Counted from the first letter of the stretch, positions 18,208 to 26,839 are shown. The stretch: 64,000 nucleotides of DNA from CAYPHA01 sp964410215 (GCA_964410215.1 CAYPHA010000011.1:29071-93070), one strand, 5' to 3'. Program-made: numbers and translations. Notes: generated by a model from the letters alone, not told the origin.

Positions 18208-19599
18208 ATGCGAAAAGAGAAAGATGCCCTGGGCGAGGTGCTTGTCCCGGAAGGTAAATATTATGGTGCTCAGACGCAGCGGGCGTCGGAAAACTTCAGA
18301 ATCGGATCGGAATATTTTCCGGAAGCGTTTATCCGGGCCCATGCCATCGTGAAAAAAGCGGCGGCCCGGGTCAACAGCCGCCTGGGACAACTGGACCGGT
18401 CACTGGCCGAAACCATCGAAATGGCGGCCGATGAAGTGATTGACGGCAAACTGAATGATCATTTCCCGCTGGTCATCTGGCAGAGCGGCAGCGGCACGCA
18501 GTTTAATATGAATGTAAATGAAGTGATCGCCAACCGCGCCATCGAGATGCTGGGCGGTACCATGGGTACCAAGTCACCGGTGCATCCCAATGACCATGTC
18601 AACATGTCCCAGTCCACCAATGACACGATCCCGGTTTCCATGCATATTGCTTCCGTGATAGCGCTCAGGGAGAAGCTGATACCGGAAGTGACGCGGCTTC
18701 AGGCGTCCCTGTCTGAAAAAGCGGAGGCCTTTCAGGAATTTGTAAAGATCGGCCGGACCCATCTGCAGGATGCCACACCGCTGACACTGGGCCAGGAGTT
18801 TTCCGGCTATGCCGCACAACTGGAACAGGCTAAGGAAACGCTGGAAAACGCACTCGGTCACCTGTACGAGATTCCCATCGGTGGCACGGCCGTGGGAACC
18901 GGTCTGAATACCAAAGCGGGTTATGACACCGCCATGGCCGAAGAAATCGGTTCCATCACGGGACATCCTTTTACCGTGATGCGCAATAAGTTTGCCGGCC
19001 TGGCTGCCCATGATGCCATCGTGGAAGCTTCCGGTGCTTTGAAAATGCTGGCGGCGGCGCTGATGAAAATCGCCAACGATATCCGCTGGCTCGGCAGCGG
19101 GCCGCGCAGCGGATTGGGGGAGTTGAATCTGCCGGCCAACGAGCCGGGCAGCTCCATCATGCCGGGGAAGGTCAATCCCACCCAGAGCGAGATGGTCACC
19201 CAGGTTGCCTGCCAGGTATTCGGTAATGATGTCACCATCGGCATGGCCGGTTCCATGGGCAATTTTGAGCTGAATGTTTTCAAGCCGCTCATGGCCTACA
19301 ATGTCATTCAGTCCATCACGATCCTGGCCGATGCCTGCGCGTCCTTCCGCGAAAAATGCGTGGTTGGTATCGAAGCCAACCGCAAAAATATCGATGCGCA
19401 TCTACAGAATTCGCTGATGCTGGTGACGGCGCTCAACCGTCATATTGGTTATGACAAGGCTGCCGAAATAGCTCTGAAGGCCTGGCGGGAGGATAAAACG
19501 CTGAAGGAGGCCTCCCTGGAGCTGGGGTATCTGACGGAAGAGCAGTTTGATGCATGGGTGCGTCCGCAGCAGATGACCGGCCCGGATACAGACTGGTAA
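18208..19599 (+). CDS. fumC: Class II fumarate hydratase
   Basis: Iron-independent, oxygen-stable fumarase of the aspartase/fumarase superfamily; 463 residues, a normal length. The signature loop GSSIMPGKVNPTQSEM with the catalytic serine is intact, as are SGSGTQFNMNVNEVIANRA, NDHVNMSQSTNDTIPVSMH and GRTHLQDATPLTLGQEF. The start ATG follows GGGTGGGAG. It sits 20 bases after the class I beta gene and is very probably in the same transcript, so the cell carries both fumarase classes side by side. Aspartase is less likely because of the HVNMSQSTND block. Confidence 0.96.
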   Translation: MRKEKDALGEVLVPEGKYYGAQTQRASENFRIGSEYFPEAFIRAHAIVKKAAARVNSRLGQLDRSLAETIEMAADEVIDGKLNDHFPLVIWQSGSGTQFNMNVNEVIANRAIEMLGGTMGTKSPVHPNDHVNMSQSTNDTIPVSMHIASVIALREKLIPEVTRLQASLSEKAEAFQEFVKIGRTHLQDATPLTLGQEFSGYAAQLEQAKETLENALGHLYEIPIGGTAVGTGLNTKAGYDTAMAEEIGSITGHPFTVMRNKFAGLAAHDAIVEASGALKMLAAALMKIANDIRWLGSGPRSGLGELNLPANEPGSSIMPGKVNPTQSEMVTQVACQVFGNDVTIGMAGSMGNFELNVFKPLMAYNVIQSITILADACASFREKCVVGIEANRKNIDAHLQNSLMLVTALNRHIGYDKAAEIALKAWREDKTLKEASLELGYLTEEQFDAWVRPQQMTGPDTDW

Positions 19600-19690
19600 T
19601 AATGGCATTGGACATTCAATTGTACTCTGAAAAGTATTTAAATTCCGGATTTAATAAATGAGATAGAATTTTTTTGGGTTAAGTCTGATG

Positions 19691-19723
19691 TATACGTATA
19701 TTGTGCAAGTAATACACGTATAT
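19691..19723. promoter_or_regulatory. Candidate operator of the DUF6364/PIN module
   Basis: Two CGTATAT heptamers lie exactly 22 bases apart (19695 and 19717), about two helical turns, the first within the palindrome TATACGTATA. They are directly upstream of the antitoxin start. Ribbon-helix-helix antitoxins commonly bind such phased short repeats to repress their own operon. Binding is inferred. Confidence 0.45.
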
Positions 19724-19736
19724 CGGAACAATACAA

Positions 19737-19961
19737 ATGAAGACTAAATTGACGCTAACGGTGGAAAAAAGCCTGATTCCTAAAAGCAAGGTATATGCAC
19801 GTAGAATGGGTAAATCGGTTTCCCAATTGGTGGAAGAATTGCTGAAAGAAAAAATCAGTCAAACTGAAAAGCGTTTTTCAGCAAGATGGAGAGGTAAATT
19901 TAAATCGGTACCAAAGGAAACACCACGTTTTGAAAAGTTGAATGACCGGTATTTATCATGA
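19737..19961 (+). CDS. DUF6364-family antitoxin (ribbon-helix-helix type)
   Basis: A 74-residue basic protein opening with KTKLTLTVEKSLIPKSKVYA and a GKSVSQLVEELL helix, the pattern of DUF6364/ribbon-helix-helix antitoxins. The N-terminal strand would pair in a dimer to bind DNA, and the basic-to-acidic C-terminal tail would wrap the toxin. Its stop overlaps the PIN-domain gene by four bases (ATGA), the normal toxin-antitoxin arrangement. Phased CGTATAT repeats upstream are a likely self-operator. Confidence 0.8.
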   Translation: MKTKLTLTVEKSLIPKSKVYARRMGKSVSQLVEELLKEKISQTEKRFSARWRGKFKSVPKETPRFEKLNDRYLS

Positions 19962-20383
19962 TTGTTTTGCTGGATACGGATATACTTATTGATGTTGCAC
20001 TCGACCGGCATCCCCATGCGGCATATTCATCGAGCATCCTGGATTCAGCGCACGCCGGTCTTATTAAAGCCTGGCTGGCCTGGCATTCGATTTCCAATTT
20101 CTACTATATTGTTTCATCAGGGAATCAGCATAAATTGGCGATTGGGTTTATCAACGAGTTGCTGCAGTTTGTAAGAATAGCAGAGACCCGTACTGCGGAT
20201 GCCATATACGCTACAAAATTAGATGTTCCTGATTTCGAAGATGCTCTACAGATCGCCGCGGCCCTGTCTTGTAAAGCCCGTTACATTGTTACACGTAATA
20301 TGAGACACTATAAAAAAAGCCCCGTACCAGCCCTACTGCCTCAGGACCTATGCAAGTTAATTGAAAAAGCCACCTTGAAATAG
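19958..20383 (+). CDS. PIN-domain ribonuclease toxin (VapC-like)
   Basis: A 141-residue PIN protein. It begins VLLDTDILIDVALDR, the first metal-binding Asp motif, and ends with the block DVPDFEDALQIAAAL...YIVTRNMRHY that contains the later acidic residues. The middle reads WHSISNFYYIV, where many PIN families have a Glu; the subgroup with an N-F/L-YYI motif at this place is typical of COG5573 proteins. As a toxin it would cleave RNA. It is the second gene of a two-gene module with the DUF6364 antitoxin, four-base overlap. Confidence 0.85.
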   Translation: MIVLLDTDILIDVALDRHPHAAYSSSILDSAHAGLIKAWLAWHSISNFYYIVSSGNQHKLAIGFINELLQFVRIAETRTADAIYATKLDVPDFEDALQIAAALSCKARYIVTRNMRHYKKSPVPALLPQDLCKLIEKATLK

Positions 20384-20430
20384 ATCTACCTTTTTAAGGC
20401 TTTAGATATTCGATGGTTCTTTGAAATTGC

Positions 20431-20454
20431 ATATTACCTGGTGCCGAAAAGGTA
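20431..20454 (-). pseudogene. Possible RHS/YD-repeat relic (short)
   Basis: On the minus strand the bases read YLFGTR, a stop, then Y, which resembles the YxFGARYYDP core-end motif of RHS proteins with one substitution to a stop. At DNA level it is similar to the clearer relic at 21481-21522. Only eight codons support it, so it is tentative. The rest of 20384-20607 is A/T-rich with no gene. Confidence 0.35.
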
Positions 20455-20623
20455 TCATTAATCTCTTTCAAAAACATTAAATTTAATCTATAGCTGTTAA
20501 CCGCATAGGGTCAAAATAATACCGGGCTGAAAGTTTTTTCATGTAAAATTTTGGATATTCAGAATCGATTATAGTATTTTTATACATGATAGAAGAAATT
20601 GAATTTTAAAGGAGATGGATCGA

Positions 20624-20809
20624 ATGACCATAAAGGAAAAAGCAAAATCCGTAATAGATAACCTTCCCGAAGACTCCACCATGGATGATATTATGCATGC
20701 CCTTTACATTCAGGCTAAACTGGAAAAAGGACTTCAGGAGATAAACGATGGAAAGGGCATTCCTCACGAAGTCGTAAAGGAAAGGCTTATAAATAAGTGG
20801 GCAAGGTAA
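20624..20809 (+). CDS. RelB/ParD-like antitoxin
   Basis: A 61-residue acidic protein, MTIKEKAKSVIDNLPEDSTM followed by DDIMHALYIQAKLEKGL and a GIPHEVVKERL helix. This short DUF/RelB-like pattern is regularly found before ParE/RelE toxins. An in-frame ATG at 20615 touches the AAAGGAG sequence at 20608-20614, so the ATG at 20624 with correct spacing is preferred. It overlaps the toxin gene by 13 bases. Confidence 0.78.
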   Translation: MTIKEKAKSVIDNLPEDSTMDDIMHALYIQAKLEKGLQEINDGKGIPHEVVKERLINKWAR

Positions 20810-21090
20810 TCTGGTCGCCATCAGCTTACATGGATATTGATTTAATTGCTGATTATATCGCACGTGATTCAGTCGACCGGGCTGCCTTGTTTGTCACCAG
20901 ACTGATGAAAAAGGTAGACAATGTGCTAGTTTCTCAACCAAGATCGGGAAGGAAAATTCCGGAAATGGATGATGATTTGTGGCGTGAACTGATTTACGGT
21001 CCATATAGAATCATGTATCATATTGAAGAAAATGACGATGTCTACATCACAGGTGTGATTCATGGGGCCAGAGACTGGAAACCTGAGTAA
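20797..21090 (+). CDS. ParE/RelE-superfamily toxin
   Basis: A 97-residue protein with a GTG start inside the antitoxin gene. The sequence IWSPSAYMDIDLIADYIARD, SQPRSGRKIPEMDDDLWREL and GPYRIMYHIEENDDVYITGV is the standard ParE/RelE layout with its central arginine and C-terminal strand. ParE members poison DNA gyrase and RelE members cut mRNA on the ribosome; sequence alone does not decide, though the WSPSA and GRxIPE features are more ParE-like. It forms a module with the preceding gene. Confidence 0.85.
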   Translation: MGKVIWSPSAYMDIDLIADYIARDSVDRAALFVTRLMKKVDNVLVSQPRSGRKIPEMDDDLWRELIYGPYRIMYHIEENDDVYITGVIHGARDWKPE

Positions 21091-21142
21091 TTCAATTGCC
21101 TTGCATATTAGCTTCTTTTATGAGATACTCATTTACAAATCA

Positions 21143-21178
21143 GAAATCGGGGCAAGGCATTATGACCCGGCTGACTAA
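21143..21178 (+). pseudogene. RHS/YD-repeat relic
   Basis: The plus strand reads EIGARHYDPAD then a stop. GARHYDPA is the conserved end of the RHS core in FCB-group proteins. No intact RHS frame surrounds it. It matches the minus-strand relic at 21481-21522 at most bases over the GGGGC-AGG-TATGACCCGG core, so the two are inverted copies of the same piece. Confidence 0.55.
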
Positions 21179-21480
21179 AGTTAATTATTTTTCCTCTCGC
21201 ATTGACTCACGTTTTTTGTTGACGAAATGGAGTCGTTGCTTCATGAAAATGTTACTCAAAATTTTGGCAGAATGTTCATCATCGGTTATTATCAATAACA
21301 ATGTAGACCATCAGGTGCATCGAATTTAGTCACAATAAATTCTGAATCATATCTTTGTAAAAATATTTCTATGGGAGATTTATTTTAAATTGATATTTAA
21401 AGCTTTCCAAACCGTTCGGTAACATCTTCAGATGAGGCAACAGGAACGGGAATTACTAATATCGCTAATCAACTCATCTA

Positions 21481-21522
21481 CCTCCCAATCTCCGGGTCAT
21501 AGTACCTGGCCCCGAAAAAGTA
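21481..21522 (-). pseudogene. RHS/YD-repeat relic
   Basis: On the minus strand the bases read YFFGARYYDPEIGR, then a stop codon, and a stop also precedes it. This is the hallmark end of an RHS core, normally followed by a variable toxin tip. Only 14 codons survive. It lies between the ParE module and the HigA gene. Confidence 0.65.
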
Positions 21523-21566
21523 CTATTGTGTCAATGAACAGAATTTATATTTTTCTAATCCCTTAT

Positions 21567-21860
21567 TCAGATAGAATGGACTGTTGGCATATTCTGAAGC
21601 TTTTTTTGTATTCGTACCTTTTCTTTTCTGAGATCATATTCAGGCTGCAAATTGAGCCAGAATTCCGGTGTGGTACCGAAGTAGCGTGAAAAACGCAAAG
21701 CTGTATCGGCCGTAATCCGCCGCCGCTCTTTGATGATCTGGGATATCCGTGTAACCGGTATATTAATCTCTTTGGCAAGCCTGTAGGCGCTTACCCCGAA
21801 TCCTTTTAGAAATTCTTCTTCAAGGATTTCTCCGGGATGTATGTTGGGCAATGTGTTCAT
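21567..21860 (-). CDS. higA: HigA-family antitoxin, no HigB partner
   Basis: A 97-residue Xre-type HTH protein: IHPGEILEEEFLKGFGVSAY opens the HigA pattern, followed by the helix-turn-helix INIPVTRISQIIKERRRIT and GTTPEFWLNLQPEYDL. The frame starts at 21878 with an earlier ATG, but AGAGG is correctly spaced for ATG at 21860. HigA normally follows its HigB toxin; only 73 bases separate it from the rhomboid gene upstream and no toxin remnant is visible, so it is an orphan that may have been left after loss of the toxin or may act as a plain repressor. Confidence 0.85.
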   Translation of the reverse strand: MNTLPNIHPGEILEEEFLKGFGVSAYRLAKEINIPVTRISQIIKERRRITADTALRFSRYFGTTPEFWLNLQPEYDLRKEKVRIQKKLQNMPTVHSI

Positions 21861-21933
21861 TTTAACCTCTTTGTTCATGAATGGTAATCAATGGTTTCTA
21901 CGTCAAATCCGTCCCGAAGTAACATAATATTTT

Positions 21934-22587
21934 CTAACGGTATTTCGGGTAGATCTCGAACAGCTTGATGAACACAAATCCCGCCACGAAGCCGCCGATA
22001 TGGGCATACCAGGCAACACCGGCTTCCCCGGAGAAGAAATAGCCATTATATACCTGAAAAATGAACCAGAACGACAGCACGACGACGGCCGGTACTTTGA
22101 TGATGCGGATAATGATGAAGAAGAAAAACAGGATGGAAACCCGGTTCCTAGGGAATTTAAGCAGATAAGCTCCCAATACGCCGGAGATAGCCCCGCTGGC
22201 ACCCACCATGGGCACATCGGTTGTGGGAAACACGGCCACCTGCAGAACGGCAGCCCCGATACCGACAATGAGGTAAAAGATGAAAAAACGGACATGACCG
22301 ATCACATACTCGATATTGTCGCCAAAGATCCATAAATACAACATGTTCCCGGCCAGGTGCATGAAGTCGGCATGGACGAACATGGAGGTAAATACGTTTA
22401 GATACGTAAGCGGATTTTCCGGGTGGGCCATCAACCGCGATGGTACTAGTCCGAACCGGTTGAAAAATCCCGCCAAGGCCTCCGATTGACCGGGTTGGAT
22501 GTAAAAAACCACACAATTTACCACAATGATAGCATATGTAATAAACGGGATATAGCGTTTCGGATTGTCATCGGCGATCGGTATCAT
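21934..22587 (-). CDS. Rhomboid-family intramembrane serine protease
   Basis: A 217-residue membrane protein with about six hydrophobic segments. The catalytic serine lies in MVGASGAISGVLGAYLL and the catalytic histidine in YAHIGGFVAGFVF; the preceding helix has MHLAGNMLYLWIFGDNIE, the typical HxxxN rhomboid block. It cleaves transmembrane segments within the inner membrane. It begins 13 bases after the M23 peptidase stop on the same strand and probably shares a transcript. Substrates are unknown. Confidence 0.93.
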   Translation of the reverse strand: MIPIADDNPKRYIPFITYAIIVVNCVVFYIQPGQSEALAGFFNRFGLVPSRLMAHPENPLTYLNVFTSMFVHADFMHLAGNMLYLWIFGDNIEYVIGHVRFFIFYLIVGIGAAVLQVAVFPTTDVPMVGASGAISGVLGAYLLKFPRNRVSILFFFFIIIRIIKVPAVVVLSFWFIFQVYNGYFFSGEAGVAWYAHIGGFVAGFVFIKLFEIYPKYR

Positions 22588-22599
22588 AAAACCTTCCTG

Positions 22600-24597
22600 T
22601 TATTCAATACGAAAGGTGAGCACCTCTTCCGTCGTATTGCCGGCGGCATCACCAACGCGGACGACCAGCCGGTGCTCTCCCGGTTCCACATCGAAATGGG
22701 GACGACATACAATGACGTTTTTCTCCGGATCCCACTCCGGCAGGACGAACCGGCCGTCCAGCGTAACCCGCAACGTGTTTTCATCCTTAATGCCGGACAA
22801 ATCATCAAACGCACGGAAATGGATCTGCTTTACTACCGTGTACGCCCGGTTGGCCGCAGGATAGATGATGTCGATGGCCGGTGCCGTGGTATCGGCGGCT
22901 ATGATCATCGTGTTCAACCGTTTGGTATTTACCGCCACCGTCTTTCTGAGGCTGTCCCTGATGGAGCCAAGATAGCGGAGACGGCCGTTTCCGTTCGTGG
23001 AATAGATTCCTAGTTGTCGGGTATTGACATCAGACGAATCATATTGAATTGATATGTTGACATCATCCTTCAGCTTCTGATCGTGCGGAAACCAGTTGTA
23101 TAATGTACTCAGAACCGGCGCCGGAAAGGGCTCTTCCGGATTATCTTCTATCTGCATCCGGACGAGCAAGGTGTCATACAGGCTGTTTTTGTCGCTGTTC
23201 AGAGTGATCCGGTCCCCGTCCAGCTGCCAGGTTTGTGCTTTTCCCGGAACCAGCCGGAAGAGGGTAAACGTTGAATCCAGCAGAACAAACCCGGTCCTTT
23301 CCAGGCGTATGGATACATCACCGGAATCCACCCGGGAGGCGGGAAGCACATATTCAAACCTGCTGTTCATGACAAAGGGTGTTACGGTATCGCCGGCGAC
23401 AGAGAGCAGCAGGGAATCGACATCCGGAACATTGTTGAAGTCCAGTCTCAGGAATTTCCCCGTGTTATGAATGTCCAGTTGCGGCTGCGGCCTCAGGGAA
23501 TCCGTCAGGGTGGAATTCTTTGCCGCCGCATAATGACTCCCCTTCACCGGCGTTTTCTCAGGTATGATCTCACCTTTGATTTTGCGTGTGTTCCCATGGA
23601 AATCCGAAACGACGACGGTGAAGGTCCTGCTTGTGTCACCGACGGAAATGAGTCCTGATCCGAGGCTGCGGTCGTAAAAAGGCAGCTCATTATAGGGGTC
23701 GATATACAGTTTGTGATAGACGGTTCGTTCATTAATCCAGTAAGGATAGACAATTTCCACGTGAATCTGACTGGTGACATCATAATTGAGCGTATCGTAG
23801 GCAATATCGAATGTTTTCCCGTCGTCGACATACAATTGCGTTTCGTAAAAGGCAAACTTGTTATACACATCGTCGGCCATATCATAACCGCTTAATGCCA
23901 GACCGATCGTACCGGTGGCGCGAACCGGGCCGTCAATATGATAGGTATCATCACCCATGTAATGCAGGGGATAGACCCGGCTCTTGAAGGAGCCTTCAAC
24001 CCGGCTGTCTGCGTATTGCGGGAGGATCAGTAGTGATTTCAATACAGGAGCGCGATTATCCTTAATGACATCTTTATAAAAGTAGAGTGGATTAAACGGC
24101 TGATGTTCCGGATCGCGCAGTTCAAAATGAAGGTGCGGCACACCGATACCGGTCTGGCCAGTGTATCCGATGATATCCCCCTTTTTGACCGCCCAGTGCT
24201 TGGGCCGCCAGTTGAAACGGTAGCGTTCGTTTTTAATCTGCTGTTCCCGGATGATTTTGTCTATTTCGGGCGTAAATCCTTTTAAATGGGCGTATATGGC
24301 ATAATTACCATCATCCAGCTTCAGGTAGATGACCTTTCCGTAGCCATGGGGCGAAACGCGAATCCGGTAGATCGTTCCATCTGCGATGGCATAGCAGGGA
24401 TACCCCTCGCGGTTCCATGTTTTCACATCGATGGCGGCATGATAATGACCGGGCCGGTATTCGCCGAAACTCGAAGACATATACTGGCTGGAATTCGTCG
24501 GCCACAGGTAATTCTGGGAAAAAATCTGAAGAGGTATACTAACAACAATAAAAAAAAGCGTCTTCAAAAGGGATCCTTTTTGTTTATATCGTTCCAT
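22600..24597 (-). CDS. Exported M23 (LytM-type) metallopeptidase with C-terminal beta-rich region
   Basis: A 665-residue exported protein with signal peptide (LLKTLFFIVVSIPLQIFSQ). The M23 domain lies in residues about 40-190: HYHAAIDVKTW (His and Asp ligands), ADGTIYRIRVSPHGYGKVIY, and PHLHFELRDPEHQPFNP, whose HxH motif completes the zinc site. So catalytic residues look intact, predicting cleavage of peptidoglycan cross-links. The remaining 450 residues are predicted beta-rich, ending in an Ig-like domain (VVRVGDAAGNTTEEVLTFRI). A short gap separates it from the ligase gene upstream. Confidence 0.9.
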   Translation of the reverse strand: MERYKQKGSLLKTLFFIVVSIPLQIFSQNYLWPTNSSQYMSSSFGEYRPGHYHAAIDVKTWNREGYPCYAIADGTIYRIRVSPHGYGKVIYLKLDDGNYAIYAHLKGFTPEIDKIIREQQIKNERYRFNWRPKHWAVKKGDIIGYTGQTGIGVPHLHFELRDPEHQPFNPLYFYKDVIKDNRAPVLKSLLILPQYADSRVEGSFKSRVYPLHYMGDDTYHIDGPVRATGTIGLALSGYDMADDVYNKFAFYETQLYVDDGKTFDIAYDTLNYDVTSQIHVEIVYPYWINERTVYHKLYIDPYNELPFYDRSLGSGLISVGDTSRTFTVVVSDFHGNTRKIKGEIIPEKTPVKGSHYAAAKNSTLTDSLRPQPQLDIHNTGKFLRLDFNNVPDVDSLLLSVAGDTVTPFVMNSRFEYVLPASRVDSGDVSIRLERTGFVLLDSTFTLFRLVPGKAQTWQLDGDRITLNSDKNSLYDTLLVRMQIEDNPEEPFPAPVLSTLYNWFPHDQKLKDDVNISIQYDSSDVNTRQLGIYSTNGNGRLRYLGSIRDSLRKTVAVNTKRLNTMIIAADTTAPAIDIIYPAANRAYTVVKQIHFRAFDDLSGIKDENTLRVTLDGRFVLPEWDPEKNVIVCRPHFDVEPGEHRLVVRVGDAAGNTTEEVLTFRIE

Positions 24598-24677
24598 GAT
24601 TAGCGGGGAATTTAGGTGTTTTAACGGGACAGGGCAAAAAAATCCGGAAAAGGAATCCCCTTTTCCGGACAGGGGAT

Positions 24678-26780
24678 TTATTCAATCAGCGTTGCCCGGA
24701 CATCGACAACCAGGGCTTTGTTATCCGTCGATGACCAGATCAATGGATTTAAATCCATTTCCGCGATTTCGGGATGCTCGGCCAGTAACAGACTGAATCG
24801 CTGAATGGTGTAGGCAAAGGCATCGCGGTCAATAGCGGCATGTCCCCGGAACTCATCCAGCAAGGCCTGTGAGCGTAACTCTGAAAGCATCTCCCGGGCC
24901 TGGTAAGCATTGACCGGCGCGATACGGAAGGTTACATCCTGTAAAACTTCGACAAAAATTCCGCCGATGCCGCACATAATTACCGGTCCGAACAGGGGAT
25001 CTCTTTTACCGCCGAGAACGAGCTCAATACCTTTTCCCATCTGCCGCTGTGCCAGGACAAACGGTTTGATACCCGCCGGCAGTTGCAGGGAAGCTTTATG
25101 TAAAATATCATTAAACGCTTCCTCGATGGCGGCTTCATTATCGAGGCCGAGATGGACGAGCCCGGCATCGCTCTTGTGAATGATATGTTCGTTCCCGATT
25201 TTCAGTGCAACCGGCGTATACTGCTTCCGGTAAAAGTCGATAATATCGCTGACGCTGTCGGACAAAATCCAGGGGACCGTTCCGATATCATAATGGTCGA
25301 GTAATTCAAAAATTTTGTCCGCCGGTACCTGTTTACAGTCCGGGTCTTCCGCTGAAACGAGGCTTTCTTCCATTTCCGGATGGATGACGATGGCTTCCGA
25401 TTTACGGAAGCGTTGCTGGATCTCATGGTATTTCCACATGGCGCCCATCACTTTGACCGCGGGCTCGGGATAGGAATATACCGGGATATTCAGTTTACGG
25501 AAACCGTCGAGTCCGGCGTGTTCATCACTGCGTGACATGAGAACGGCCAGGATCGGTTTGCTGCAGTTTTGCAGCAGCGGGTCCAGTTCGGCGATAATGC
25601 GTGCCGGTGTCGTATCGACTGGTGGTCTGACGATGATCAGAATGACATTATCAACGCCCTCATCCTGTAATACAATTTCCATAACATCCGCATAGGTTTC
25701 GTGCGTGGCGCTGGCGATCATATCCACCGGGTTGCCGGTTGCCGCTTCCGCCGGTAAAATGGCTTTCAGCTTCTTCACGGTAGAGGGGCTGAGGTGTGCC
25801 AGTTCCAGCCCGGCTGCTTCAATCGTATCGCTGGCCAGTATGGCAGGCCCACCTGCATTCGTCACAATGGCTGTCCGGGGACCGTCCGGCAGCGGCTGCA
25901 GGGCAAAAGCACGGGCAGCGTCGGTCATTTCCTTGATCGTTTGAAAATGGAGCACGCCACTCTGTTTCATAAACCCATCGATAATATGCTCCGGGTTTGC
26001 CAGGGCGCCGGTATGTGAAGATGCGGCTTTCAGGCCGCTCTCGGTTTTACCGGCCTTTACGGCCAGAATTGGTTTGACGGCGGCCGTCCGGTTACATATT
26101 TTGCGGAAGGCAACGGGATCATCAACAGCTTCCAGGTACAGTGTGATGACTTTCGTATTCTGGTCATGATGCAGGAATTCCAGTATTTCAGATTCTCCGA
26201 TATCGATTTTATTGCCGGTGCTGGCAAAGACCGAGAAGCCGATTCCAGAGCGGTGACTGAGTTCAATAATGCCGACACCAAGGGCACCGCTCTGTGAAAC
26301 AAAGGCGACGTGGCCGTGACCGGGTACAATCGGTGAAAATGTACCATTGAACAATACCCTGCTGTCCGTGTTAAACACCCCCATGGAATTGGGGCCCAGA
26401 AGATTCATATTATAGGTTTTTGCCAGTTTGCGTATCTTATTCTCCCGTTTGCGGCCTTCTTCACCGGTTTCCCGGAAACCAGCGCTGATAATCACCACAT
26501 TTCTGATACCGGCATCACCCAGCTGCTTTATCGTCTCAAGCACCATTTTTGCAGGGAGCAAAATGACGGCGAGATCGGGTGTTGCCGGCAGGGTATGAAT
26601 ATCACTGTAACATCGAAGACCATTAATCGTTTCTGCATTCGGGTTGACCGGATACACCGTACCATTGAATTTCATCCGTTGAATGGCATCGAGATACATT
26701 TTTCCGAGGGAGCCGTCTTTTCGGGAAGCCCCGATAAGTGCAACCGATTTAGGCCGAAGAAAATAGTCCAGCCTGCTCAT
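24678..26780 (-). CDS. Acyl-CoA ligase (ADP-forming), fused alpha-beta
   Basis: A 700-residue protein with the two halves of ADP-forming acetyl-CoA synthetase. The N-terminal half is a CoA-binding Rossmann domain (VALIGASRKDGSLGK) followed by a succinyl-CoA-synthetase-like domain with the phosphohistidine in AASSHTGALA near residue 255. The C-terminal half is an ATP-grasp domain (PVALKIGNEHIIHKSDAGLV and GGIFVEVLQDV). It can convert acetyl-CoA, ADP and phosphate to acetate, CoA and ATP. Acyl specificity is not readable. In a cell with pyruvate dehydrogenase it offers substrate-level phosphorylation. GNAT-fused protein acetylases (Pat) share the core, but no acetyltransferase domain is present here. 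Confidence 0.9.
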   Translation of the reverse strand: MSRLDYFLRPKSVALIGASRKDGSLGKMYLDAIQRMKFNGTVYPVNPNAETINGLRCYSDIHTLPATPDLAVILLPAKMVLETIKQLGDAGIRNVVIISAGFRETGEEGRKRENKIRKLAKTYNMNLLGPNSMGVFNTDSRVLFNGTFSPIVPGHGHVAFVSQSGALGVGIIELSHRSGIGFSVFASTGNKIDIGESEILEFLHHDQNTKVITLYLEAVDDPVAFRKICNRTAAVKPILAVKAGKTESGLKAASSHTGALANPEHIIDGFMKQSGVLHFQTIKEMTDAARAFALQPLPDGPRTAIVTNAGGPAILASDTIEAAGLELAHLSPSTVKKLKAILPAEAATGNPVDMIASATHETYADVMEIVLQDEGVDNVILIIVRPPVDTTPARIIAELDPLLQNCSKPILAVLMSRSDEHAGLDGFRKLNIPVYSYPEPAVKVMGAMWKYHEIQQRFRKSEAIVIHPEMEESLVSAEDPDCKQVPADKIFELLDHYDIGTVPWILSDSVSDIIDFYRKQYTPVALKIGNEHIIHKSDAGLVHLGLDNEAAIEEAFNDILHKASLQLPAGIKPFVLAQRQMGKGIELVLGGKRDPLFGPVIMCGIGGIFVEVLQDVTFRIAPVNAYQAREMLSELRSQALLDEFRGHAAIDRDAFAYTIQRFSLLLAEHPEIAEMDLNPLIWSSTDNKALVVDVRATLIE

Positions 26781-26839
26781 TATGAATCTCCTTTAGAAGA
26801 CGGGCGCAATGGCCCTGTGTTTATTAGGCGGGCAACAGG

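Larger units (their letters stand above)
21091..21566. other. Gene-free stretch with RHS relics and an inverted repeat
   Basis: No open frame here looks real. It contains two short RHS motif relics (listed separately) and an inverted pair TGCCTTGC (21097-21104) and GCAAGGCA (21152-21159) that could form a long-loop hairpin after the ParE gene. The rest is A/T-rich. It looks like decayed mobile or accessory DNA between toxin-antitoxin genes. Confidence 0.5.

Noticed and set aside
18574..19401. 275-codon open frame on the minus strand
   Set aside because: Antisense to fumC; the fumC motifs explain the bases completely.
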